Made by a program: the position numbers and the translations under genes. A stretch of DNA of 22,579 nucleotides, from the NCBI GenBank assembly GCA_027600665.1, contig JADGJL010000398.1:1-22579 (forward strand), read 5' to 3'. This document shows, in pieces, positions 1 to 11,400 of the stretch. Source of the stretch: Irineochytrium annulatum. Lineage: Eukaryota; Chytridiomycota; Chytridiomycetes; Chytridiales; Chytridiaceae. A model generated the notes under the pieces. That model was not told where the DNA came from. It searched no databases and worked only from the letters and a program-made list of their open reading frames with translations. The first letter of the stretch is position 1. The number at the start of each line of letters is the position of its first letter.

Positions 1-3000
1 GTGCAGGGCAGGGGAGAGGGCGGGGAGGGGACGCCGGCGGCGGGGGAAGAGGCTGTTCTTACCGGAGATGATGACTCGCTTGATCGGGAGATCAACAGGG
101 TAAAGGAGCAGCAGATGAAGCTGCAGTCACGTGCGAGGCCGAATGGTCCACCTGACGGCGGCATGGACCCGAGACAGCATGGGTCGCGGCCGGCGATGAA
201 GAAGTCGCTTGGGGAGGGGCTGAACGGGAAGAAGAGGTTAGTTTTTATAACTTGGCTTGCAACCAAATGCGCTTACTAAAATAATCTTTGCAGAGCGTCG
301 TCGCGTGTTTCCATTGTGCAGTTTAGCACCTCGCGTGGAAGCCTGACGCGCAATAAGGGCCACCCCCGTCCTCACCCCCCGGCACCGGTTGCCCACAAGG
401 GACCGGCGCCTATCAACGTGGACGAGGATAACTTCAACGAGCTTTTTTCCGAGGCCGCGTCCGACGACGACAACAACGAGGACTTTGAAGACGAGGAGAT
501 TTACGTTCACGAAGAGGCGTCCGTCCGTCACCCATCGGCCCAGCCCAACCCGGCAGGGCTTACCGTGCCCTTTGGCGGACACGGGCCGCAGGGCCAACGC
601 GGCCCGGGTAACCGCATCAGCGTGTCGAAGGGGGGGAATAAGAAGAATAGGGTTTCGTTTTTCTCGCCCAATGCACGCAGCGGCTCACCAAAGCCACATG
701 CGGGCGGGACTGGGAAGGCCAGGCCGCAGAGTGAGGTGTCGGAGGTGGTTGTCGTCGAGGAGGACGAGGGCTGGGATGATGAGGATGATGAGGAGGAGAT
801 GTTTCGGCCAGGAAAGAATGCGTCGCCAATCGCGAGATCGGAGGTATAACATGCCTTCTAATTGTACAGTTGCCTGACATTTCATATCAGCAACCTCCGC
901 CATCTCCGCCTAGAGGTCCTCCTGCGCAATCTCCTCGGCAAGCCTATGGACGGCGGCCGTCGGCAAATAGGGAGAATGAAACTGAGCCGCAACCTGGCCA
1001 GCGTGGCCCTCCGGAAGGCCTGTTTCGTCCAGGTCCGGGGTTGGACCGAAGGCCTTCTGCATCGGCGAACGAGAGACCGATGCGGCCTGTTAACGGCGAG
1101 GACCCCCGGCGGGCGCCGCCTTCGAACCAGATGCGTTTTGTGGAGGTATATCGCCATACAACGTCAATATCTGACAGTTTTTGTTAGCGATCGAACACAC
1201 AACCAGGACCTCGTCCGCCGTATCCTGCTGAGCAAGTGGGACGCTCAAACACGGCGACGAGAGCTCCGCCGCCGATGGCTCAACCCTATAACGGTCCCCC
1301 TGCTCGTTCGCTCAGCAGAAACCAGAAGCCCGGGCCACCCCCGCCTCAAAACGATCTGCCGCCTGTCCCGCAGCTCGCGCAGCGCTCCCCGCAAATGGGT
1401 CCCCCCTCCCCGGCGTCGTCCGCGGCGAGCGGGAAGCTGGACAACCTAATGCAAATGTTCGATGACGCCTCGGACGACGACTCGGTGTTGCAGGAACGGC
1501 CCTCAATTCCACTTCCAAATCAGCGTCAATCGCCGGACTTGCCGCATAACGGGCGTATGCCGCCTGGCGCGTCCCGCCCAATGGCGCCGGGTGATGACCA
1601 GCGGAGGAGAGATATTCCGCATGGTACCGTTTCCCCGTCGGGATCCCCTTCGCCGTCTGCGCCAATGCAGCCGCTGCGCAGCCGGAACAACTCCTCGTCG
1701 AGCAGCCAGAGCGGGAGCCTGTCCGCCGCTGGTTCAAGACAGGAAGATCCGAGACAACGCCAACCGCAGCGAGATTCGTACGATAACCTCGTCGATGATG
1801 ATGAGGACTCAGCGTCGGCCAGAAACAAGCAACCCATCCAAATTACTGTCGATGGCCCTGAGGGTCTTGACAACAACGAGGGAGGGGAGGACGATTACGA
1901 TTATCTTGACAACTATCGAAATTCGAGGGCGTCGTCGATGCTGCCGAGCGAGCTCGGTCTAGACGATCGGCCGGACGCGGGTGCTTCCTTTGAGTCGGAC
2001 GACGACATCGAGAGGAACTCATACCGCGACACTATTCGGGACACGATTCGGGACACCGTTATGATGGACCTTGTCGACACCGTTCCCACGACACCTGTAA
2101 CCAGCGAGGCGCCGCAGATTCCCATCAAGGTCATTGCAAACCTTGGACCGAAGCTTGATGGCGGGTTGCTGGAGCTTCCGGGTCTTCAGCAGGCGCTCCA
2201 GGCCGCCGAGTCGCAGCTGCCCGGGCTTCAATCGGAGCTTGAGGAGACCAGGGGCGCGTTAAACCGAACGGAGAGGCATCTCGAGGCCTCTCGCGAGCTC
2301 GAGACCCGCCTCCAGTCCCAGATCGGCAAGTTAACGGCCGAGATTGGTCTTGTCGCAAAGGAGCGGGACGATGCCATCGCCGAGCAGGAGGCGCTTGAGG
2401 ACCGCGTTGAGGAGCTGACGAGGGAGCTGGCGGCCGCCCGCGAGGGGACGGGAAAGCTCCAGTCCGAGGTTCAGGCCTTAAGGGATCGCCTGGGCGACTT
2501 AGAGCTCGCACGGATGGATATCACGGACGAGAGAGACGCCCTGGCGGCGAAAGTTGGCCAGCTTGAGGAGTCCTTAAAGAGGGCCGCGGAGGAGGTTGCT
2601 GAGCGGCTGAAGGAGCGTGATGAGGCCGAAGAGGAGACGGAGGCTGTGATCGAGGAGCGCGATGCCCTCAAGGGGGAGATTGAAGACTGGGTCGGTCGTG
2701 TGAGGGATATGGAGGAGCGGCTCGCCTTTGCCGAGGATGCGCTTGAGGAGGCCGAGGAGAGCGCCCGGCGTACGACTGGCGACGTCGACGGAGAAGTTGG
2801 GAGGCTAAGGGGAGAGTTAAGAGAGGCGAAGGCGGACGTTGACGAAAGAGGCCGCGAGCTCGACCAGGCGAAGGAGACCATCTCCGTCCTGGCCGGTAGG
2901 GTTGCCCAGTTAGAGTCCGAGTTGGAAACTCTCGGGAGAGAGGCGGACGGACAGGACAGCAAGGTTGCGGAGTTGAAGAACATGCTGAAGGAGGTCGGCG

Positions 3001-6000
3001 ATCGCCATCGGGAGGCCGAGAGGACCGTCGAGGATATGCGGAGAGCCCACACGGAGGAGATTGCGAAGTCCGTGATGCGCGGGGACTCGTTGCACCGGAA
3101 CTTAGAGGAAGCCGTTTCTGTTAGTATTGAGAATACTGAAGGCAACGTTTTTATATTGGTGTTTATAAAATTCGCTTGTAGGAGAGAGAACGTTGGGAGT
3201 CGAAGGTAGTCCACCTCGAGGAGGCCCTCCGCGGCCTCGAGGACCAACGTAACGCCTGGCGCGAGCGCGCCGAGCAGCTCAGTCGAACTCTCGAGCAGAC
3301 GGAACGGGACGCTGGCGACCGTGTCGCCGCTCTTGAGCGGGCCCTCGACGACGCCGCGGGCGATACCGGCTTGAAGCTCGAGGAGCTCCAGCTGGAAGCT
3401 GTTGAGGCCCGGAACCGCCTGCAGGCTGCCGACTCCCGCATTCAAGCTCTTGAAGACGAGCGCGCCGGGTTTGAAGCCGAGACGTCTGCCCGGTCGAAGG
3501 AGCTGGAGACGGCGCTCGCGGGGGCTGCAGATGAGCGCGAGGATTTGGAAGATCGGGTTTCGTCGCTACACCGTGACCTCGAGGAGGCTGAGGAGCAACG
3601 CGAGCGAACTGGCGCCAGGCTCCAGCAGCTGGAGACGGCCTTGCGCGGAATGACGGAGGAGCGGGACGACCTTCGGGCAAACCTCACCGAGCTTGAGCGG
3701 GCGCTTGAGGACGCGAACGCCGACCGGGAGGAACTTGAGGACCGGGTTGCGAGCCTCGAGAGGTCGCTTCGGAACGCGGAGGCTTCGGCAGCAGAGGCTA
3801 GCAGGGCCGCCGAGGAGCAGTTCCAGCGGATTCGGGAGGAGGTTGGAATGAGGGCTATCGCGTCGGGCCATGAGGACGCGATTAAGATTGAGCAGGTTAG
3901 GTCAGAGTCGAGGGAACTCGTCCGCCAGGCGCAAGAGGAGCTCGAGCTTGCGAGGACGGAGGAAGCGCAGTTGAAGGAGCGGGTCGCTATTGCCGAGCGG
4001 GCTGCCGAAGACGCTTCGCTGGCGCGCGAGGGGGTTTTATGGGAGATGGAGAGGATGAAGAAGGATGTGGAGGCGCTTGAAGAGGAAGTGAGGACGACGA
4101 AAGGCGAGCTTGAGACAATTCAGATTCAGTACGAGGATGCTATGGACACTCAGACTCGACAGGTATTGTCATGTGCAGGTTGTTCAGTGGTATTGATTGG
4201 CTTGCAGGAGGCGGCTAACTTGCGGCTGGAGGATGAGGTTAAAAATCTCAAATCGAGGGCAATCAACGCTGATGGGGAAGTTTCTATGGGTGGTCAGTGT
4301 GCGAACTTTGTCTTGGCATACCCGTCACAGTTATTTACGGTTTCTGCAGATGCCCACGGTGAAGCTAAGAGCCGCGCCAACGCCCTTGGCGATCACGCGC
4401 TAAAGAGCCGGATGGCAGACCTTGAGTCGGAAATCAATCAGAAAGAGACGCAGATGGCGGAGATTCGGCAAGCGCTTAGACAGAAGGTGGACGAGTGCGA
4501 TGCCTTGGATACACGTCTATCAGAGGCTGAAGATTTGATTCGGGAGATGGGGGATCATCTCGCCGATGCGAATCGTGACATTGCGAACCTGCGCGCCGAC
4601 GTGGCTGAATCTCAAGCGAAGGCCGCTGAATTGGAGACCAGCAAGAAAGCTCTTGAGGAAGCTGTAGATGGTGCCGAAACCCGTGCAAGACATGAGAGCG
4701 AGTTGGCACAACTGGAGATCGAGAAGTTGAACTCCCGCATTAAGGAAATGGAGGGACTGTTGGCGAGCAGAAGCGTCGACGGCTCGGACGCCAGTGACAA
4801 CGCGGTGGCGACTTTGCCCGACATCGATGAGATCGTTCAAGCCCGAGTGCAAGAGAAGCTCGCGGAGGCTGCAGCTAGCGAGGAGTCGCTGCGTGAGAAG
4901 ATCGAGCAGCTCGAAGAACAGTCGCAGGTCGGGACGGCGGCTCTCGTCCAGCAGTTGCAGGAACAACAAGAGGAGGCGAAGGAGATGCGGGAGGCGCTCG
5001 TGGCGAGACTGAGGGGCCAGGAGTCCGAGGCCTCTGAGATGAGGACGCAGATCGAGCAGCTTAAGGCGGAGACGGAGGCGGCGGTAAAGAAGGCGCAAGA
5101 GGCAGAGGGTTTAAAGGCGAAGAGCGAGGAGCAGGCGAGGGACATGGCGGAGGCGAACGAGGAGAGAGCCCGGACAATCGATGCGGCCTTCCACTCGGCC
5201 CAGCAGGAGATTGAGACGCTGCGGTCGCAGCTGGAGCCGCTTAAGAGCCAGCTTGAGGCGTCTAGGGCGGAGGCGTGGGCATTTGTGCAGCAGCATCGCG
5301 CCATGGGAGGAAGTCTTGATGGAATGCCACCTGCTGCGGGGTCGGAGGTCATGATGGGAATGTCTGCGATGGCAAACGTGCAAATTCCTCCCGTCGTGTC
5401 CCGGCCCATGTCGCAGGTGTCGCAGTCGTCCAATAACTCTGTGTCGACACCGACATCTTCTGGATTCTTCGGGCTGCCTTTCGGCGGCGGCGGTCAAGCT
5501 ACGACCCCAATCCCTTCGATGCCCCCGCCGCCGCCTGGCTCCGTGCCCGCGACGGGGACGGGAGGCTTCTTCGGTCTGCCATTTAGCAGCGGAACCGGAG
5601 GACCACCGCGGCCACCGTCCACTCCTCCCACGGAAATGCAGCAGCCGCCAAATGCGGGCGTCGTCGGCTCGCCGTTGCCCCCCGGATCGTCACCGAAGGC
5701 GGGCACCTTTCTCTCGTCTGTGTCTTCCCTTTGGGGTCGCTCTGCCAACCCGAAGGTCCCACCGCCACCTCCGAGTGGTGCAATGCCACCGCCACCCCCG
5801 AACGTCTACGGGTCGCTGCCGCCGCCACCTCCTCAGCAAGAGGCGGTGGACGAGGCGGTATCATCAAACGAGACTTCGGCGCTGGCGCTGGCATCGGATC
5901 CCGCTGACCTGGGCACCGATACAGTTAAGGTCGAGTCTTCTAAAGGTGACGACGGCGACGGGGTTGGTATTATCGCTGAAAGTACAGGAGTGCCGACGAG

Positions 6001-6169
6001 CGTGGAGGGACATGTCGAGGGGCAGCAACCGGCTGAGCAGGTAGAAAGGGAAGTTTCTCTGGAGGATATGTTGAATGGGCCTCCGCCGATATCTAAGGAT
6101 GGCGATGCTGTTGCGGATGGCGGCGAGGCGGCAAAGAAGGGATTCCTGGGCGGACTGTTTGGACGCTAG
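1..6169 (+). CDS. Giant coiled-coil protein with proline-rich FG-motif tail (5' partial)
   Basis: The frame is open to the left edge, so the start lies outside. Seven exons join in phase: 1-236, 294-843, 891-1145, 1188-3119, 3182-4162, 4208-4289 and 4350-6169, giving 1951 residues in the window. The first 650 or so residues are low-complexity: acidic patches (near 430-500 and 745-800), Pro/Arg/Ser-rich stretches and a triple RDT[I/V] repeat. About residues 670-1655 are an almost unbroken Glu/Arg/Leu heptad-type coiled coil. The tail is Pro/Gly/Ser-rich, with two FFGLPF motifs, three runs of five prolines (formin FH1-like, possible profilin or SH3 ligands), and the C-terminus GFLGGLFGR. Introns 4163-4207 and 4290-4349 are multiples of three without stops; I treat them as introns because their translations are hydrophobic and break the heptads. 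I recognise no named family. A scaffold, tether or cytoskeletal role is inference from architecture only. Confidence 0.85.
2025..2060 (+). repeat. Three 12-nt tandem units encoding RDT[I/V]
   Basis: Three consecutive 12-base units (CGNGACACNRTT-like) in frame inside the coiled-coil gene encode RDTI, RDTI and RDTV. It is a small coding minisatellite in the disordered N-terminal part, before the coiled coil. Confidence 0.8.
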
Positions 6170-6398
6170 TTGTATATTGTCGTTTTTAGATCGTTTTTAG
6201 TCACGTTTCGGTTCTTTTAGATATCTGTAGTTCAATCTTCGAGTTCGCGGTCTTGGTACCTTTCGCGGGTGATTGCTGAATTTTTCATTTTCTTCTTCAT
6301 ATCTCCCGTTTTTTTTCGTCCGCTTCTTGGTTGCCTTATTCCCTGTTCTTCACGTTCAAGTACTGTATCAGATACACATAACTTTATCACGGCTCGAC

Positions 6399-6404
6399 AA
6401 TAAA
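6399..6404 (+). promoter_or_regulatory. Candidate poly(A) signal AATAAA for the coiled-coil gene
   Basis: A consensus AATAAA lies 230 nt after the stop codon at 6169. Similar hexamers occur about 250-300 nt after three other plus-strand stops in this window. Motif match only. Confidence 0.35.
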
Positions 6405-6665
6405 GAATCAAGTTCATAGATAACAGGGATGCAAACAACACTTGCGCGCCTTCGGTATTCCGCGGCTCATGGAGAGCGCCTGTATACGGTCGCGGCTGGG
6501 ATCACAATTGTAAATCGCACAAAGAAAGATTTACATTAGCCGGCTCGCAAGAGAAGAATTGGAGATCCCCTTCGCGCGCGTCCGTGTCCGCGTCCAACGT
6601 GCGCCCTCCAGCCTGAGACCGTCGTCCGCGAGATCTCGTCGTCAGTCGCATCGGGAGTTCTGTAA

Positions 6666-6859
6666 ACGGAGAAGGGAAATCTAGCCGGCAGAGAGGGACG
6701 TGACGCGTCGCCGAAAGAGAACCAGCAGCAGAGCAGCAGCCAACAGGGCACCAGCGACGGGGCCGACCGCTTGCCTGACGTTCTGGACTCCGCCTTGTAC
6801 TTGTTTGACGACCAACATAAACGCACGCTGACGACGCGTCTCCGTCACTTCGAAGAGCC
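6666..6859 (+). other. Possible upstream exon of the RapGAP gene
   Basis: A stop-free plus-strand frame begins after TAA at 6663 and is Gln/Ser-rich, then helix-like (LPDVLDSALYLFDD, then LRHFEEP). A donor GTAGAC at 6860 and an acceptor AG at 6896-6897 would join it in phase to ATG 6899, giving FEEP-MSVTIG. No Met lies in the exon, so a further exon would be needed; ATG 6473 (starting MESACIRS) and a TTACATTAG acceptor at 6531-6539 are candidates. The stretch 6170-6665 otherwise holds the 3' end of the preceding gene. Confidence 0.4.
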
Positions 6860-6898
6860 GTAGACCTACTATAATCACGCGTGGGGAAGTCGGAGAGC

Positions 6899-8224
6899 AT
6901 GTCGGTCACAATTGGGAACTCGGACTTCAGGCCGCTCCAGTCGAGCGCGTCGGCCAAGATTACGGGTGTGCACGAGAGCCTCCTACAAGAGTGCGAGAAG
7001 GACATCATCTGGTACCGGGAGAACTTCTTTGGGAAACGTGAGTGGGTTATGACGCGTCCCGTCGAGATTACGCATCTGGGATCATAGGAAGAGTTGCTAA
7101 CGCGTTACTACGTGTACAGCGCACCAAAATCACCTTGCGCTTGATTCACCGCGTGGTCCGATGGCCATCTCGGTTATTCTTGACGGCGACGTCTACAAAG
7201 CTTTGATTCGAACGTCCCAGGGCTCCGGCCGTCTGACTGTGCAAGCCTCGGTCGTGCCCTTGCCCTGGTGGCGTCGGGTGCTCCGGCTGAGCCCCTCAGC
7301 ACCTTCGCTGATGTCTGCCATCGGCGCGGGGATCCCGCCGTCGTTTTTGAAGCTGGTAAAGGAGCCCGCGCTTGCGAATGAGCTGCTGGCGATGGAGGAG
7401 AGGCAGGTGATTCGGAGCTATAAGTTCGGGGTAGCGTACATTGCTGAGGGGCAGAGTACGGAAGAGGAAATGCTGCAGAACCGGCATGGTAGCTATCGAT
7501 GATGAGATTGCACGATGTGGTAATCATCTAACCATGAACTGTCGTCACAGAGAACACGTCGCCGGCTTTCAAACAGTTCCTGAACTTCCTTGGAGAGACT
7601 ATCGAGCTCAGGGGATGGAAGGGATACAGAGCTGGACTTGACGTAACCGGGAGTATGTACTCGACGATGTTTTCGCGGAGGCGTTTGTGGCTTATCCAGT
7701 CGTTATTACAGCAAACAACACGGGCGTCAACTCGGTGTATACAAAATGGCAAGGATACGAGATCATGTTCCACGTCTCGACGCTCCTACCGTACAACGAG
7801 AAGGACAAGCAGCAATTAGAAAGGAAGAGGCACATCGGCAACGACATCGTGATGATCATCTTCCAGGAATCGCAAACACCCTACCAGCTTTCTACGATCA
7901 CTTCCCAGCAGAACCACGTCATCGCCGTCGTTCAACCTCACGGTGATGGATACAAGTAAGATAGCTATCTTTATTGTATTATTGACAATGAGCGTCTGTG
8001 CATATAGGCTTTCCATAGCTCCCCGGGTCGGCGTACCGCCGTTTACCCCCGACATTCCTGAACCGCCAATCATCTCGAACGATGCTGTCTCCCGCGACTT
8101 TTTCCTCCACAAGCTCGTTAACGGCGAGAGAGCATCATACAAGTCCCCATCTTTCGCGCCAAAGATTCAACGGACGCGAAGCGTACTGCTCTACGAGGTT
8201 GCCAGCAAGCACTTGAAAGTCTAA
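6899..8224 (+). CDS. RapGAP-domain protein (Rap/Ran-GAP family GTPase activator)
   Basis: Five exons join in phase: 6899-7037, 7120-7488, 7551-7652, 7712-7955 and 8008-8224, giving 356 residues, nearly all one Rap-GAP domain like that of animal Rap1GAP. Diagnostic blocks are FGKPHQNH near residue 45, [18 protein letters not shown] before intron 3, [12 protein letters not shown], and [15 protein letters not shown]. The Asn in HIGNDIV (about N247) corresponds to the catalytic 'Asn thumb' of Rap1GAP, so the enzyme looks competent. It should speed GTP hydrolysis on Rap/Ras-like GTPases. Intron 7038-7119 carries TTGCTAACG as branch point. ATG 6899 is the first Met in frame, but the gene probably starts further upstream: an open frame at 6666-6859 joins in phase through a 38-nt GT-AG intron (6860-6897). 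No GoLoco or PDZ region is seen. Confidence 0.92.
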
Positions 8225-8474
8225 ACCAAACCGCATGAGTGACAGTGGGGAAGGTAGGGGAGAAACCGACCGATACCTTGACGGGCGCGTCGCTTGCACA
8301 AACAGTACACTCGCTTGCGACAACCTTTCAACCGTCATTATTATTTTTGCTTCGTACACGACGTTCTTGGCCTTTTCCGGTGTTTAGATTGATAGATTTT
8401 CGGTGTAGATGCTTGGCTTTTTTATCTTATTTGATTAACGCGCTCATTGCTTCTCATATTAATTGAAGTCGCTC

Positions 8475-8480
8475 AATAAA
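8475..8480 (+). promoter_or_regulatory. Candidate poly(A) signal AATAAA for the RapGAP gene
   Basis: AATAAA lies 250 nt past the RapGAP stop and only 10 nt before the proposed start (8490) of the next plus-strand gene. If both calls are right, the 3' end of one transcript and the 5' end of the next abut or overlap. Confidence 0.3.
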
Positions 8481-8489
8481 CGATATGAA

Positions 8490-11400
8490 ATGGAGCCCGA
8501 TTTTGGAAGCATATCAGAATTACTTTCCGTTCAAACGATATCTCGCCACGCCATCCGGTTGCCCGATACTGTAAAGGGAATCGCAAGCACTGATAGTAGG
8601 AGTACAAGTCGCGCAAAGTGGAATTCATTTTTTTCACGGAAGTTAGAATAATTAATTTTTCGGGATCCCTAGGGGAAGCATGACCGTATCGAGGAAAACA
8701 ACGGCGCCGAACCACAATCACCATTTAACTGTCTACCTGCCGAGGTTATGGGAGTATGTAGGCGCGATCCGTCTTCGTTCGGTGTCACCCGCGCCACCAA
8801 TGCTGACTTTCCACGACGCTGTAGCTTTGATCCCTACCGGAACCAGGAACCGTTCAGCAAACTCGCGGCGAAGTTCGGCATAGACCTTCATGTCAACCAG
8901 TAAGGATGACGTTTTCCTATTTCGCATTCGTTTGCTCATTTCATATAAGAAAGAAGCACGTCATTGATTTGAGCGGACCGATAGTGAAGAATGTGGTGGA
9001 CGGGTGAGAACTTTGTTATCGGTGAAGGTTTAACGAACTTCATATGCGCGTAGGGGAAAGGAGCTTCAACAGGTAAACTAGACAATACTAAATTGGGGGG
9101 CTTCACTGAGTTTTGTGCGGAGCTCGTGTCATATGTCGACCGTTTACCTATCGATACGGTCTTACTGGAATACAATCGCCTTGTTCCAACTAGCTGTTCC
9201 ACGTTAGAGGAGAGTTTGAAAGCCATATCCGCGACGACGGAAGCGCAATGCACCTTGGATTTTGAGCAAGGCGTGAGTGTTTGTTATGATCTGACTACCT
9301 GAGCTGAAAGCTTTGCAGATCATTAATGTAGAAAGCTGGATTTTCGACTCGGCCGCAAAGGCCGTTACGGAATCGATGAAAGCCCTTGAGGCACATTTGG
9401 AGAGATTAGTAAGCGACTGCATTTGCAGAGAAACCGATATCTGAAGTGCTGTTAAAGAACCGCGTCAAGGAGCATGCAGCGATTTTACCGGTGAACCCCA
9501 AGCTTTTAAAGGACGTGGAGAATAGAAATCAGATGGAGATGTTCCTGAGAGTGCTTGATGATGCTGCGCAAATGAAGTCGACCTCGCTCGTGAGCGTCGA
9601 GATGGATCGACCTTCTGAAGTGAGCAATAGGCTTGCAACCTGTTCCACTTTATAAGCCCATGCTTAACAAATCTATCAACTTTAGCGTATACGTGTTGTA
9701 TCCTCATCGACTGATGGGTTGATTGAGACCGCGAAGAAGGTGAAGGATATCGTGGCCTTCTTCATTAACGAGAATCGGCCGAAACCGGTAAAGGAAGACA
9801 GAAGCTGCTGTTTTTTAACATCCTTGGACGTTAGCTTCGGCTTAAATTCACCAACATGAGCTTTTTGGAAGACGAGGATCCGTTGAAAGAGCTACTGCGG
9901 TACTTTGATAGGGAATATGGTAAAGCGCCGCTAGCGAATGCAATTTTGATGTTTTAAAGGCACGAAAGCGCAACTTACAACTGCGGTACTGTTGGCATGC
10001 CGCATTGTTCTTATTGACATGTTTGAATAGGGGATTAAGCTATCCGCCGATTTCACAGATGATCTCAATCGCGCGGGCGAAGACATGAAGAAGATTTACA
10101 GGTTGTTTGATCGCGGAGCCATGCTTGTACAGATAGTGAACGCTGTTCGTCAGGGGCGACTTCAAGAGTTGGTGTTGCATGTACGAACAGCGTTTGAATT
10201 TGAGCCAAGTGATTTAACCTGTCAATTAGGTGCATGATGCGGACCCCTTGTATAAGGTTTCTGCTAGTGCGTCAGCGAGCCTCTTTGAAGACGATGCGGT
10301 GCGTATTCTTGCTCAAAACGGTTTGGAAAGATTACTTAATCTGCATGGAAGGCGTTACTGCATCGAAACTTGGATAGCGCGCAAGTCGATATAGTCGAGA
10401 ATCAAGCGAAGTTTAATAAGGTCTCTACTTCAGTCAACAACACATTTGCATCCAACATTGAAGTTAACGAGGCGGACACCGCTGAGGACGCTCATTCAAT
10501 ATTCAACATTGCTGCCCCGCCTGGCGAAACAGGGGTATCAGCCGCGGCCTCTAGAGTGTCTCGCGCCTATGTCGTGGATTCAAAGCTCCATTTAATGACC
10601 GACCCGAGTATTATGCCGCCGCAAGCCGCTCGCATTACAGTCTCGCCGACGGTTCGAACCGGTATTCTCGATTCAGAGCTCGATACAGCGGCTGACCCGG
10701 TCGATGTCCCGGCGCAAACTGTACAAGCCGAACCTGTTCTAATGACTAATTACGTAGCTGCTTCAAGATCGACACCGCCCACGTTTGCCGAGGAAACGCC
10801 AGCTGCCAAAACACGGGAATTGCCTAAGGAGAAATTCTCAGATGTTTTGATGGGGTTATGCAAGATGGCGATGAAGGAGGACACGAAGGTGTTTTCCTTG
10901 AGTCAGGACTTGTGCGAAGCGATGGACGCGGATCAGGAGCTTAGTGCGGAGGTTTTGAGGGTACAATTCATGACCTGATGGCATTATTCATAGTCTATTG
11001 AAGGAAATATTTGCAGCACCGAAGGATGATGATGACACGAGCATCATCTGGCATAAAAAACGAAACGTTCGTGACTGCTTAATCGGGTGAGCGCCTAATT
11101 TATACAGGTGTTGATGTTCTCGACCAAGGCGAAAGATGACGATGATTTCATAAAGCTTGAATCGTGGCAGGCTAAGGTTTTAATGCCACTGGCGGAGAAA
11201 GCTTACGTGGTAAAGAAAACTTCTTTAGTGAGCTGATGACGAATTATTAGAAGAGAGCAAACAAGTCGAAAGGATTCGAATTTACTCTTGACGAATTCGA
11301 CGTGAACTTGGCCCGCAAGTCGTCTGCATCGGAGCTTATCGTGGCATTCGAGAATGTAGACCCCTGGTTAGCGTCATTGTTTTGACGTGTTTATACAGAA

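Noticed and set aside
2471..3445. Long reverse-strand open frame of 324 codons
   Set aside because: It is the antisense shadow of the coiled-coil gene: Glu/Arg/Leu heptads read backwards as Ser/Ala/Leu-rich sequence.
9986..10030. In-frame TAG in the orphan gene (TTT-GAA-TAG) as a pseudogene mark
   Set aside because: A 45-nt GTACTG...AATAG intron removes it and joins phase 0 to phase 0, so no defect is needed.
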